A stretch of 38,983 bases of DNA from Chlorobiaceae bacterium (GCA_013334565.1 JAAXXI010000017.1:1-38983); one strand, 5' to 3'; positions 15,856-23,800 are shown, numbered from the stretch's first letter. Numbers and translations are program-made. The notes: a model not told the origin generated them from the sequence alone.

Positions 15856-16569
15856 ATGGATACCGTTCACGCGACGTTCTTTTCGCTGCCAGTTGTGTGG
15901 CATAATGCACTGGTAGCCCTGCTGACTTTTTTCTATGTTTTCAGTGTTCCGCCGCTCATGGATTACCTGGTGACCAATCACGGGTTGCCGAGGGACATCA
16001 GCCGGAAGATCACCCATATCTGCGCGGGTTCCGTCATTATTTTCCTGCCCCTGTTTGTAGACGGCCACTGGTCGCAGTACCTCAATGTCGCGATTTTCGC
16101 CGTCTGGACACTGCTTCTCGTCCAGAAGGGGCTGTTCGCAGCCGAAGACGACCAGGCCGTCAAAACCATGACCAGGACCGGCGATAAACGGGAACTGCTG
16201 AAAGGCACCCTTTATTTCGTGATTGTCGCCATGATCTGCGGAACGCTCTACTACAAACGCCTCGAAGGCGTGCTCGCCATGGCCATTCTCGGCTGGGGCG
16301 ACGGCCTCGCTCCGGTTATCGGCACCAGGTTCGGCAAAATGAAATACCATATTCTCAGCGACAAGAGTATCGAAGGCAGCCTGGCTTTTTTTGTCGGCAG
16401 TGTTGCCGCCGGTCTTTTCTTTGTGAAACTCATTCTGCCGGAATCGTTCGATCCGCTCCAGATCGTCGTTGTATCACTTATCGCAACGATCGTCGAAGGG
16501 GTGAGCCCGAAGGAGGTCGATAACCTGACTATTCCTCTCGCTGTCATCCTCGCTCTGAGGGTTGTGTGA
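15856..16569 (+). CDS. Phytol/farnesol kinase-like membrane protein (VTE5/dolichol-kinase family)
   Basis: A 237-residue protein with about six membrane segments. Motifs follow the plant VTE5/FOLK and SEC59 CTP-dependent kinase family: SRKITHICAGSVIIF (family 'RKxxHxxxG'), the catalytic-type LGWGDGLAPVIGTRFGKMKY and DKSIEGSLAFFVGS (family 'KSxEGSxAxF'), and a C-terminal EGVSPKEVDNLTIPL. These enzymes phosphorylate prenyl alcohols such as phytol, farnesol or dolichol, using CTP. Being next to a bacteriochlorophyll synthase suggests salvage of farnesol or phytol released from pigments, regenerating the prenyl phosphate. A CDP-diglyceride synthase-like role is the main alternative but fits less well. 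It starts at the ATG at 15856, 129 bp after bchK, with lpxH 9 bp downstream. Confidence 0.8.
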   Translation: MDTVHATFFSLPVVWHNALVALLTFFYVFSVPPLMDYLVTNHGLPRDISRKITHICAGSVIIFLPLFVDGHWSQYLNVAIFAVWTLLLVQKGLFAAEDDQAVKTMTRTGDKRELLKGTLYFVIVAMICGTLYYKRLEGVLAMAILGWGDGLAPVIGTRFGKMKYHILSDKSIEGSLAFFVGSVAAGLFFVKLILPESFDPLQIVVVSLIATIVEGVSPKEVDNLTIPLAVILALRVV

Positions 16570-16578
16570 TACCGTTGC

Positions 16579-17322
16579 ATGAACAGGCCTGAAATGACTT
16601 CGACTTTTTTCATCAGTGACATCCATGTAGGTCTTCAGGATAAAAGAAGCGAGCAGCTGAAGCTTGAAAGTCTTGAACGGCTTTTCGCCATCATCAGTGC
16701 GGAAGGCCGTTCGCTTTATCTGCTCGGGGACATCCTTGATTACTGGATGGAGTTCCGCCATGTCATTCCGAAAGGGTTTACCCGATTTTTTTGTTTATTA
16801 TCAGGTCTGGTCCGGAGCGGTGTGGAGGTTGTCTATATCGCCGGCAACCATGATTTCTATCTCGGAAGGTTCTTTCAGGAAGAGCTCGGGGTGCAGACCC
16901 TCTACGGGATGCATGAAACCTGCATCGGCGGGCGAAAGTTCGTTCTCGCCCATGGGGACGGCCTTGGAAAAGGAGACCTCGGGTACAAGTTTTTTGCGAC
17001 GGTTATAAGGCATCCGTTCAACATTGCGCTGCTTTCGAGGTTACACCCCGATTTAGCCGTGGGACTGATGAAAGGATATTCCCTGCGCAGCCGCGAGAAC
17101 AAGCCTGACACCAGGGCCCGTGACTCGGAAAGGCTGCTCGATTTTGCCGAAAAAATGGCAGGTGAAAAGGATTTCGATTATTTTATCTGCGGCCACAACC
17201 ATGTCCGCGGAATCGCGAACCTCAGGGACGGCAAAACGTATGTGAACCTCGGTTCCTGGATTGACGGTTCTCGCTTTTATGGCGTTTTCCATGATGGCGT
17301 TATGGAACTCAGGAAAGTGTAA
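16579..17322 (+). CDS. lpxH: UDP-2,3-diacylglucosamine diphosphatase-like metallophosphatase (LpxH family)
   Basis: A 247-residue calcineurin-like phosphoesterase with all metal motifs in order: FISDIHVG (Asp-x-His), [37 protein letters not shown] and [10 protein letters not shown]. The combination GDILDYW / [13 protein letters not shown] is characteristic of LpxH-type enzymes, which cleave UDP-2,3-diacylglucosamine to lipid X and UMP in lipid A synthesis. Together with lpxA and lpxB in the window it supports an LPS-type outer membrane. The ATG at 16579 or 16594 could be the start; neither has a strong Shine-Dalgarno. It is 9 bp from the prenol kinase gene and 32 bp from hisG, suggesting one transcript. 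Confidence 0.87.
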   Translation: MNRPEMTSTFFISDIHVGLQDKRSEQLKLESLERLFAIISAEGRSLYLLGDILDYWMEFRHVIPKGFTRFFCLLSGLVRSGVEVVYIAGNHDFYLGRFFQEELGVQTLYGMHETCIGGRKFVLAHGDGLGKGDLGYKFFATVIRHPFNIALLSRLHPDLAVGLMKGYSLRSRENKPDTRARDSERLLDFAEKMAGEKDFDYFICGHNHVRGIANLRDGKTYVNLGSWIDGSRFYGVFHDGVMELRKV

Positions 17323-17354
17323 TTTTCACGTTCAACAATAGAAACAAAGCAGTT

Positions 17355-18239
17355 ATGAGCAATGACAACAAAGTCCTGAAGCTCGGCTTGCCGAAAGGAA
17401 GCCTTCAGGATTCGACAATCGACCTCTTCGCACATGCCGGATTTCATTTTTCCGTCCAGAGCCGCTCTTATTTTCCGTCCATAGATGACGATGAACTTGA
17501 AGCCATTCTCATCCGGGCGCAGGAGATGGCCCATTATGTCGAGATGGGGGCTTTCGATGTCGGGTTGACAGGGAAAGACTGGATCATCGAAACCGGCGCC
17601 GATGTTGTAGAGGTCGCTGACCTTATCTACTCGAAAGCATCGATGAGGCCTGTCCGCTGGGTGCTGGCCGTTCCGGAAAGCTCGCCGGTGAAAACGGTCA
17701 GGGACCTCGAAGGGAAGCATATCGCCACGGAAGTGGTCAATATCACGAAGCAGTACCTCGCAAGGAACGGCGTCAACGCGTCCGTTGAATTCAGCTGGGG
17801 CGCCACCGAAGTGAAGCCCCCCGATCTGGCCGATGCCATTGTCGAGGTTACCGAAACCGGTTCTTCACTGAGGGCCAACAAGCTGAGAATTGTCGAAACG
17901 ATCCTCGAGTCGAACACGAAACTGATCGCGAACAGGAAGTCGTGGGATGACCCGTGGAAACGCGAGAAAATCGAAAACATGGCCCTTCTGCTCAAGGGTG
18001 CCATCAACGCCCAGGGCAAAGTCGGATTGAAAATGAACGCCCCGAAAGAGGCTGTGGAAAAGATCCTCTCGATCATCCCTTCGCTCCGCCAGCCGACCAT
18101 TTCCCATCTCATCGGCAACGAATGGGTAGCACTGGAAGTCATCGTTACCGAGAAAATCGTGCGCAAGCTTATTCCCGAGCTGAAGAAAGCCGGTGCGGAA
18201 GGTATTTTCGAATATGACATCAACAAACTGATCGACTGA
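17355..18239 (+). CDS. hisG: ATP phosphoribosyltransferase, long form (HisG)
   Basis: First enzyme of histidine biosynthesis, condensing ATP and PRPP. The 294-residue length is that of the long form carrying its own C-terminal ACT-like regulatory domain, so no HisZ partner is needed. Motifs: [20 protein letters not shown] at the N-terminus, [12 protein letters not shown], the PRPP loop region [20 protein letters not shown] (family 'DLVSTGxTLxxNxL') and a C-terminal domain ending [20 protein letters not shown]. It is followed by a strong Rho-independent terminator. No other his genes are nearby, so it is a dispersed his gene. Confidence 0.96.
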   Translation: MSNDNKVLKLGLPKGSLQDSTIDLFAHAGFHFSVQSRSYFPSIDDDELEAILIRAQEMAHYVEMGAFDVGLTGKDWIIETGADVVEVADLIYSKASMRPVRWVLAVPESSPVKTVRDLEGKHIATEVVNITKQYLARNGVNASVEFSWGATEVKPPDLADAIVEVTETGSSLRANKLRIVETILESNTKLIANRKSWDDPWKREKIENMALLLKGAINAQGKVGLKMNAPKEAVEKILSIIPSLRQPTISHLIGNEWVALEVIVTEKIVRKLIPELKKAGAEGIFEYDINKLID

Positions 18240-18273
18240 CAGAAGCCGGTCGGTTTCCCGGATAAAAATCAGG

Positions 18274-18298
18274 GCCGCCCGCCTGGGCGGCTTTTTTT
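18274..18298 (+). terminator. Rho-independent terminator between hisG and cruC
   Basis: GCCGCCC-GCCT-GGGCGGC followed by seven T residues. It ends only 9 bases before the cruC start codon, which is unusually close; see findings. Confidence 0.9.
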
Positions 18299-18307
18299 AA
18301 CGGTGCC

Positions 18308-19450
18308 ATGCTCCTTTTTGTTTATCAGCTCCTCGTCCTTTTATCCCTGCTGGTTTTTTTCGGGATACTTCTCATGAACCTCAGGGACCTGCAAAAACTT
18401 CCGCCGGGAGGCGATGCATCCTTGCCCTTTGTTTCCATACTTGTGCCGGCCAGAAATGAAATGCTCAATATCGAGCGCTGCATACTTTCACTTTTTCGAC
18501 AGGATTATGCCGGTTACGAGATTATCGTACTCGACGACGGCTCGACCGACGATACCCCATCAATGCTCAGGAAGCTCGAGGTTGCGTCAGGAGGACGAAT
18601 GCGCTGCCTCACCGGCAATCCCCTGCCTCCCGGATGGCATGGCAAGGCATGGGCATGCAGCCAGCTTGCCTGTGAGGCACAAGGGGAACTCCTCTTGTTT
18701 ACCGATGCTGACACCGTGCATGAGCCCGATACCTTGAGGAAGTCCGTAGCCGCCCTGCTTTCGTCAGGGGCCGATATGCTTTCCCTGACCCCACGGCAGG
18801 AGATGGGATCGTTCTGGGAAAAGCTGGTCGTGCCGCTGGTGTACGTGATCCTCATGAGTTATCTGCCCCTCCGGTTGGTCAGTCGTACCAGGATTCCGGC
18901 CTTCTGTTTCGCAAACGGCCAGTTTATCCTGTTCCGCCGGGATGCCTACCAGCGGATACAGGGCCATGCCGCAGTAAGGGATGTCCTTGTCGAGGACGTC
19001 TGGCTCTGCAGGGTAGTAAAGAAAACAGGAGGCAGGGTAGTGGCGTATGATGGGACGAGTGCCGTAAGCTGCAGGATGTACCGTTCGTTCCGGGGTGTTT
19101 GGGAGGGGTTTTCCAAGAACCTCTTTGCCGGGTTCGGATACCGTTCGATTGGATTTATCCTGCTCATGCTCCTTGTTACGATTTTTTATATCGTTCCATA
19201 CGGTTTCCTTGCCGCAGCGGTGCTGGATGGAACTTTAACGGTCCCGGCGTTCTGGCTGCCGCTGGTCCAGGTTGGTGTTGCCGTGCTGTCCAGGGCCATC
19301 ATCGCACTGAAGTTCAGGCAGCCTCTCTCCTTTGCCTTCCTGCACGTGTTTTCCCAGCTGATGCTGCTTGCCATAGCATGCAACTCGCTCTATATCATCA
19401 AATCGGGCCGAGGGGCCTCCTGGAAAGGCCGCCGTTATAATTTTTCCTGA
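18308..19450 (+). CDS. cruC: Membrane GT2 glycosyltransferase, probable chlorobactene glucosyltransferase CruC
   Basis: A 380-residue GT2 enzyme: one N-terminal membrane helix, then a cytoplasmic catalytic domain with FVSILVPARNEMLNIERCIL, the nucleotide-binding DDGSTDDT, the DxD-like TDADTVHEPD and the acceptor-side LVEDVWLCRVVKK, then about three C-terminal helices. This is the carotenoid/hydroxyopanoid-type GT2 architecture (CrtQ-like). In Chlorobaculum tepidum, CruC (CT1987 from memory) glucosylates chlorobactene-type carotenoids and lies close to bchK, matching the arrangement here, so cruC is the best call; context carries much of the weight. The start codon follows the hisG terminator by 9 bases with no visible Shine-Dalgarno. 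A later in-frame ATG at 18373 would remove the first helix. Confidence 0.72.
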   Translation: MLLFVYQLLVLLSLLVFFGILLMNLRDLQKLPPGGDASLPFVSILVPARNEMLNIERCILSLFRQDYAGYEIIVLDDGSTDDTPSMLRKLEVASGGRMRCLTGNPLPPGWHGKAWACSQLACEAQGELLLFTDADTVHEPDTLRKSVAALLSSGADMLSLTPRQEMGSFWEKLVVPLVYVILMSYLPLRLVSRTRIPAFCFANGQFILFRRDAYQRIQGHAAVRDVLVEDVWLCRVVKKTGGRVVAYDGTSAVSCRMYRSFRGVWEGFSKNLFAGFGYRSIGFILLMLLVTIFYIVPYGFLAAAVLDGTLTVPAFWLPLVQVGVAVLSRAIIALKFRQPLSFAFLHVFSQLMLLAIACNSLYIIKSGRGASWKGRRYNFS

Positions 19451-19568
19451 GCCGTCACCATTCGCGGAAGGCGATAAATTGTTTACATTAACGGATCAGT
19501 TTCCATTTTTGACGGCATGCCATGCTATGGGATGGCGTTAATAAATCAAATCAAACCAGTACTGCGCC

Positions 19569-20522
19569 ATGGGTTTTTTATCGAAAATATTCGGGAAAAA
19601 AGAAGAAGTCGAACTGAAGCGTCCGAAACTCATCGAAGACGTGAACCTGATTAAAACGATCGAAGGCCATCAGGACAGGGTGCTGGGCGTGAGGTTCAGC
19701 CCGGACGGGAAAAAGCTCGTCAGCGGCAGTTTCGATGAAAAAGTGATGCTGTGGGATATCGAAAGCGGCAGGGCGCTACATACCATGTCGGGCCATACCA
19801 CCTGGGTCAAGTGCGTCGATTACAGCCCCAAAGGCGACAGGGTCGCCAGCGGCAGCATAGACAGTACGGTAAGGATCTGGGACGCCCAGACAGGCGAATG
19901 CCTCCATGTCTGCAAGGGGCACGACACCGAAGTGCGTATGATCGCGTTCAGCCCTGACGGGAAGGTGCTTGCAAGCTGTTCCCGGGATGCCACGATCAAA
20001 CTGTGGGACGTGGAAAGCGGCAGCGAGATCAGGACGATCACCGGCCACAAATCCTATATCGAATGCATTTCCTTCAGCCACGACGGAAAGAGGATAGTCA
20101 GCTGCGGGGAGGAGCCGATCATAAAAATCTGGGATGTCGAGACCGGTAAAAACACTGCCAATTACAAAACCGGCGATACCCTTTCCCATTCGGTTGCTTT
20201 CAGTCCGGATGACAGGCTGATCGTCTTTTGCGGGCGCGATGCCAAGGTCAAGATTGTCGATGCCGAAAGCGGAGAGATCCTGAAGGTGCTCGAAGGTCAC
20301 GAGGACGGAGTGCGGTGTGTCTGCTTCCATCCGGATGGCACCATGGTTGCGAGCGCGGCCAACGATGAATCGGTGAGGCTCTGGGACATCAAGTCCGGCC
20401 AGCTTCTCCACACCTACCGTGGACATGTGCTCGAGGTGCAGTCGGTCGATATTTCTCCTGATGGCAAGACGATCGTCAGCGGCAGCGATGACAGAAAAAT
20501 CAAGATCTGGGGTATCCGCTGA
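19569..20522 (+). CDS. WD40-repeat protein, seven blades
   Basis: A 317-residue protein consisting of a short basic N-terminal segment (MGFLSKIFGKKEEVELKRPK) and seven WD40 repeats of 41-42 residues, each with the GH...SPDG...S.D..V+.WD pattern. The blades begin at about residues 28, 70, 112, 154, 196, 238 and 280. Blade 5 has lost the GH and WD residues (KTGDTL, KIVDAES); the last ends KIWGIR. It forms a complete propeller with no attached enzymatic domain. Function is unknown; such propellers are usually protein-interaction platforms. No signal peptide, so cytoplasmic. It appears monocistronic, with its own terminator. Confidence 0.88.
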   Translation: MGFLSKIFGKKEEVELKRPKLIEDVNLIKTIEGHQDRVLGVRFSPDGKKLVSGSFDEKVMLWDIESGRALHTMSGHTTWVKCVDYSPKGDRVASGSIDSTVRIWDAQTGECLHVCKGHDTEVRMIAFSPDGKVLASCSRDATIKLWDVESGSEIRTITGHKSYIECISFSHDGKRIVSCGEEPIIKIWDVETGKNTANYKTGDTLSHSVAFSPDDRLIVFCGRDAKVKIVDAESGEILKVLEGHEDGVRCVCFHPDGTMVASAANDESVRLWDIKSGQLLHTYRGHVLEVQSVDISPDGKTIVSGSDDRKIKIWGIR

Positions 20523-20581
20523 TGTGTTTTTTTTCCTGCAGACCTTGAATTCGTGAGGGTCCGGGAGTTGGCGGGAGAAAT

Positions 20582-20611
20582 AAAAAAACGGGGAGATTGC
20601 TCCCGGTTTTT
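20582..20611 (+). terminator. Terminator after the WD40 gene
   Basis: A run of seven A, a GGGAG-ATTG-CTCCC type stem with one mismatch, and five T residues. It sits 60 bp after the WD40 stop. Confidence 0.65.
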
Positions 20612-20722
20612 GAATTGTGGATAAAGTGAGTAAATTGCTGAAATAAAAAAATATTTTTTTCAAATATCCCCTTGCAAACGCAGCTGATTCAGCAGCATGT
20701 AACGGGAAAAAATGAGGGGGCT

Positions 20723-20935
20723 ATGGGGACTCAGGTTGAAGGAACCGTAAAATGGTTCAACGAGGAAAAAGGTTACGGTTTCATTGCGCAGAAAGAAGGC
20801 AAAGACGTTTTCGTTCATCACAGTGCTATTGTCGGAAAAGGCCGTAAAACCCTTGTAGAGGGACAGAAAGTCCTGATGGAAGTGGTGCAGGGCGCAAAAG
20901 GGCTCCAGGCAGAAGGCGTCACGCCGGTTTCCTGA
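20723..20935 (+). CDS. Cold-shock protein (CspA family)
   Basis: A 70-residue single CSD (OB-fold) protein starting at the ATG at 20723, preceded by the purine-rich GAGGGGG. RNA-binding motifs RNP1 (EKGYGFIAQ) and RNP2 ([10 protein letters not shown]) are intact, and [16 protein letters not shown] is the standard N-terminus. The open frame extends 17 codons upstream, but that part is AT-rich leader with no similarity. Expected role is RNA chaperone or antiterminator in cold or growth-phase adaptation. A 200-bp AT-rich upstream region could encode a long structured 5' UTR, as is common for csp genes. Confidence 0.95.
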   Translation: MGTQVEGTVKWFNEEKGYGFIAQKEGKDVFVHHSAIVGKGRKTLVEGQKVLMEVVQGAKGLQAEGVTPVS

Positions 20936-20943
20936 CCTTTGTT

Positions 20944-20975
20944 TGACGTTGGCCGCATTTTTTGCGGCAGCGTCA
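20944..20975 (+). terminator. Hairpin after the csp gene, probable terminator
   Basis: TGACG...GCCGCA-TTTTT-TGCGGC...CGTCA, two stacked stems separated by a small internal loop, starting 9 bp after the csp stop. The T-run is in the loop and the downstream T-tract is poor, so efficiency is uncertain. Confidence 0.5.
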
Positions 20976-21060
20976 GTTTGCAATGCAGTTTTTCATGCGT
21001 TTTTAAGCATGAGATGGTTTTCTATTTCATAAAATTCGCATCGCAAGGATTGCGGGAAAA

Positions 21061-21090
21061 GAAAGGGTACATTGATTGATGTGCCCTTTC
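21061..21090. terminator. Second hairpin between csp and the DUF4438 gene
   Basis: GAAAGGGTACA-TTGATTGA-TGTGCCCTTTC, an 11-bp stem with one mismatch, A-rich on the left and T-rich on the right. It could terminate on either strand or be a leader hairpin of the DUF4438 gene 92 bp downstream. Confidence 0.4.
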
Positions 21091-21181
21091 TCTGTTTATT
21101 GGAAAATTCATCGATGCCGTTTCTTTTTCTTCTATGGTTTGCATCGCATTGTTTCGGTAACCTTATCATTTTTCAGATATC

Positions 21182-22072
21182 ATGCTCAGGACAAACGAAA
21201 ATAAACTGGTGGAATTCCTTCTGCAGTGCCAGCCCGGCCAGCCAAGAACGAGGGGTAACTGGGAAGTCGACCTTCATGGGACCCCGTTTATACTGCCTTC
21301 CATCGGCGGGATCACGCTCAATGTGCAGGCAGGAGACAGTGCTTTCGGATGGGCAGGCGACCACATCGAGCCCGGCGTGAGCTGTACGGCCGATACCAAC
21401 AAACCGTTCGAACATCCCAATGTCGGGCTTCAGATCTATTCCTGTGCGGGCAACAGGGCAACGGTCGTCAGCGGAGATGCGAAAGGCGCCCAGGGGGTCG
21501 TTCTCGGCCATCATGGAGGGTCTGAGCACATCATCGTTGATTTTCCAAGGGAAGCGAAGGAAAAGATGCTCTACAACGATACCATCGTCATCAGGGGGAA
21601 AGGGCAGGGCCTGAAGCTCGAGGATTTTCCTGGGATAACGCTTTTCAATCTCGATCCCGATCTGCTGAAAGCCATGAAAATCCGCGAACTCGATGGGGGA
21701 ATCCTCGAAGTGCCGGTTACCACCGTTGTTCCCGCGGTATGCATGGGATCAGGCATCGGTTCTGCGCACGTGGCGAAAGGGGATTACGACATCATGACCA
21801 GCGATGTCGGCACCGTCAGCGAGTACGGCATCGACAGGATCCGTTTCGGGGATTTCGTCGCTCTCCTCGACCATGACAACCGTTTCGGGCGCGCATACCG
21901 CAAGGGCGCAGTCACGATCGGTATCGTCGTTCACAGCAACTGCCTCGAAGCAGGGCATGGCCCGGGCGTGACGACTATCATGACCTGTGCATCTGCGCTG
22001 ATCAGGCCGGTCATCGATCCATCCGCCAACATTGCCGACCTTCTCGGAATCGGCACTCGAAAGGAGTGCTGA
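21182..22072 (+). CDS. DUF4438 domain-containing protein
   Basis: A 296-residue soluble protein. It matches the DUF4438 family throughout: start [11 protein letters not shown], then [59 protein letters not shown] and the C-terminal [20 protein letters not shown]. The family is known from Thermotoga and scattered anaerobes and has structural-genomics structures, but I know no established reaction. No signal peptide or membrane segment. Conserved His/Asp/Glu in GHHGG and GDHIEP suggest a metal or nucleotide site, which is only a guess. It is followed by a 594-bp repeat-rich gap. Confidence 0.85.
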   Translation: MLRTNENKLVEFLLQCQPGQPRTRGNWEVDLHGTPFILPSIGGITLNVQAGDSAFGWAGDHIEPGVSCTADTNKPFEHPNVGLQIYSCAGNRATVVSGDAKGAQGVVLGHHGGSEHIIVDFPREAKEKMLYNDTIVIRGKGQGLKLEDFPGITLFNLDPDLLKAMKIRELDGGILEVPVTTVVPAVCMGSGIGSAHVAKGDYDIMTSDVGTVSEYGIDRIRFGDFVALLDHDNRFGRAYRKGAVTIGIVVHSNCLEAGHGPGVTTIMTCASALIRPVIDPSANIADLLGIGTRKEC

Positions 22073-22094
22073 AAAAACTGTCGTCCTCCGTGGG

Positions 22095-22150
22095 GACTGA
22101 GGACTGAGGACTGAGGACTGAGGAGTGAGGAGTGAGGACTGAGGAGTGGG
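22095..22150. repeat. 7-bp tandem repeat, eight units
   Basis: Eight contiguous heptamers: GACTGAG x4, GAGTGAG x2, GACTGAG, GAGTGGG. It starts 22 bp after the DUF4438 stop codon and is non-coding. Confidence 0.9.
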
Positions 22151-22156
22151 AAAGAT

Positions 22157-22240
22157 AGCCCCGTAGGGGCGGGATATTGGTAGCCAGGGGTGCCAGCCCC
22201 TGGAAGGTAAGGCAAAAAAAATTGGGTTTCAGCCCCGTAC
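22157..22240. repeat. GC-hairpin interspersed element
   Basis: Two perfect hairpins, GCCCC-GTA-GGGGC (22158-22170) and CCAGGGG-TGCCAG-CCCCTGG (22184-22203), then an A-run and a partial TCAGCCCCGTACTGG. I recognise the layout 'AGCCCCGTAGGGGCG...TAGCCAGGGG...CCCCTGG' as a type of intergenic repeat widespread in Chlorobi and Bacteroidetes; origin and mobility mechanism are unknown to me. Confidence 0.65.
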
Positions 22241-22262
22241 TGGAGATTAAGAATGTCCTGTT

Positions 22263-22352
22263 TTGTCATTCTGAGTGAAGCGAAGAATCCATAACATATC
22301 ATTTCAGAAGGAGATGGGCCCTTCACGCCGCCATGCTTCGTTCAGGATGACA
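22263..22352. repeat. Palindromic interspersed repeat (copy 3)
   Basis: The left arm TTGTCATTCTGAGTGAAGCG continues to AAGAATCC at 22290. The right arm at 22316-22352 ends GCTTCGTTCAGGATGACA. The two ends are imperfect inverted repeats, about 25 bp apart. Same family as 12843-12932. Confidence 0.8.
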
Positions 22353-22414
22353 TCGGTACCACAGAACAAACTTCCTGCTTTTTCACTCTTGCCCTTGACA
22401 CTCAGCTTATTTCC

Positions 22415-22486
22415 GTCATTCTGAGTGAAGCGAAGAATCCAAAAAATGCCAGGTCAGCAAACGGATGCTTCACTTCCTTTCATTTC
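22415..22486. repeat. Palindromic interspersed repeat (copy 4, right end decayed)
   Basis: The left arm GTCATTCTGAGTGAAGCGAA (to AAGAATCC at 22440) is identical to copy 3. The right side (22462-22486, CGGATGCTTCACTTCCTTTC) matches the inner part of the right arm of copy 1 but lacks the terminal GTTCAGxATGACA. Confidence 0.75.
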
Positions 22487-22666
22487 TCGATTTCCTTGCG
22501 ACTTGTTGCTGTCGGAACAATAACACCGGGCTGATATTTTCGGATTGAACGAAAAGATCTATAAAAAAAGTGTTGCTGGTGTAGGGCGGATACGGCCGAA
22601 AATCCTGTAGTAAGTGAGTACCTGGCATGAAATAAATCCATGGGAATCAAAAACAGAGACAAGACG

Positions 22667-23193
22667 ATGAAAAATCAATCACTGCCGTAGTAATCATTTT
22701 GCTGTCTCTGCCGTTGTTTTTCGCAACGGCGCAGGCCGAAAAGCATCAGAAGCGACAATCCCGATCGAGAGATATTCTTGTTAAAAGTGAAGTTGAAACG
22801 GCAGTGAGCATGCTCCAGGCAATATATCAGAAGAGCCGCTCAGGCGAAATGAGCCCTGATCAGGCAACAATACTCGGGGCGGACCTGCTTCGTGATCTCG
22901 GTTATGGCAAGGAAGGATACATCTGGGCGGATACCGTTGACGATGTCAATGTGGTGCTTTGCTGGAAAAGGGAACTTGAAGGAACGAACAGGCTCGATCA
23001 CAAGGATCCGAAAGGGGTGTATGATGTCAGGCTTTTTCTTTCAACCGGCAAAGCAGGTGGTGGTTATGTGAACTATCTTTTACACAGAAAAAATGAACAG
23101 AACTGGGTGCCAAAGCGAGCTTATGTGAAACTGTTCAAGCCCTTCGGCTGGGTTGTCGGAAGCGGCTATTACCTTGATGACAAGGATATTTGA
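22667..23193 (+). CDS. Secreted single-Cache (sCache_2) sensor-like protein, apparent frameshift at the start
   Basis: The body (22699-23193) encodes a periplasmic single Cache domain: YGKEGYIWADTVDDVNVV, then LEGTNRLDHKDPKGVYDVR, GGGYVNYLLHRK and VKLFKPFGWVVGSGYYLDD, the usual sCache_2 landmarks. There is no kinase or methyl-accepting domain, so it is a stand-alone ligand-binding protein. The ATG at 22667 is followed by five A and its own frame stops after seven codons. If the run had six A, the frame would continue as MKKSITAVVIILLSLPLFFA, then TAQA, a textbook signal peptide. As given, the only in-frame start is TTG at 22699, which lacks the positively charged n-region. So this is a pseudogene, a phase-variable gene or a sequence error. 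Confidence 0.75.
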
Positions 23194-23305
23194 GAAGAAA
23201 GCTGGTAACCGTCGGACGGAATTTTTCCGGGTCGTGAGCTGTTGATATAAGGTAGTTCCCTATTGAAAAATCATGTTAGCATCCATTGAAAAAGGAGAAA
23301 CAGTC

Positions 23306-23725
23306 ATGGCATTGAAACTGTATGGCAGGGATCCCCTGAAAATGTTCGAAGATGTTTTCAATGACAAGGTATCGCCTTTCTTTTCTTCGATGATCAATCC
23401 CGCTTTCAAGGTTGATATCAGCGAGGATGAGAAAGCCATTTATGTCTCCGCCGACATGCCCGGCATGAAGAAAGAGGATGTACGGGTTTCGCTCGAGGAC
23501 GATGTGCTCTGTATCAGTGCCGAGAGGAAGCAGGAAGAGGAAGAAAAGGCAAAGGGCTTCCATCGCATCGAGAGGACGTGGGGAAGCATGAGCAGGAGCT
23601 TTACGGTCGGTGAAAATGTCGATGCCGAAAACATTTCGGCTTCCTATGACAATGGTGAGCTTAAAGTCACCATACCGAAAAAGGAAGCCGAGCCCAAAAA
23701 AGGCAAGGACATCCAGGTGAAATGA
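23306..23725 (+). CDS. Small heat-shock protein (Hsp20/alpha-crystallin family)
   Basis: A 139-residue chaperone starting at the ATG at 23306, with AAAGGAG 8 bases upstream; an upstream in-frame ATG at 23273 is less likely. The alpha-crystallin domain runs from about residue 35 (FKVDISEDEKAIYVSADMPG) through GFHRIERTWGSMSRSFTVGE to NGELKVTIPKKE, and the C-terminal tail DIQVK carries a weak IxV motif. ATP-independent holdase expected. No CIRCE element was seen upstream. The gene ends at a strong bidirectional terminator facing bchE. Confidence 0.94.
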   Translation: MALKLYGRDPLKMFEDVFNDKVSPFFSSMINPAFKVDISEDEKAIYVSADMPGMKKEDVRVSLEDDVLCISAERKQEEEEKAKGFHRIERTWGSMSRSFTVGENVDAENISASYDNGELKVTIPKKEAEPKKGKDIQVK

Positions 23726-23743
23726 TGAAAAACCCGTTATGGT

Positions 23744-23785
23744 AAAAACAGAAAACCTCCAGTCTCCTGGAGGTTTTCTGTTTTT
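23744..23785. terminator. Bidirectional Rho-independent terminator
   Basis: Perfect 18-bp arms (AAAAACAGAAAACCTCCA and its complement) around GTCTCC. The A/T-rich outer arms allow termination on both strands, serving hsp20 (+) and bchE (-). Confidence 0.93.
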
Positions 23786-23800
23786 ACTGTCTTCGATCTG

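Larger units (their letters stand above)
22073..22666. other. Gene-free, repeat-rich region
   Basis: About 594 bp without a convincing gene. In order it holds a 7-bp tandem repeat (22095-22150), a GCCCC/GGGGC hairpin element (22157-22240), and two copies of the GTCATTCTGAGTGAAG palindromic repeat (22263-22352 and 22415-22486). The remaining ~170 bp before the sCache gene is AT-richer and shows nothing recognisable. Confidence 0.6.

Noticed and set aside
22073..22500. CRISPR array
   Set aside because: The repeats are 7-bp tandem units or palindromic elements without regular spacers, and no cas genes are present.
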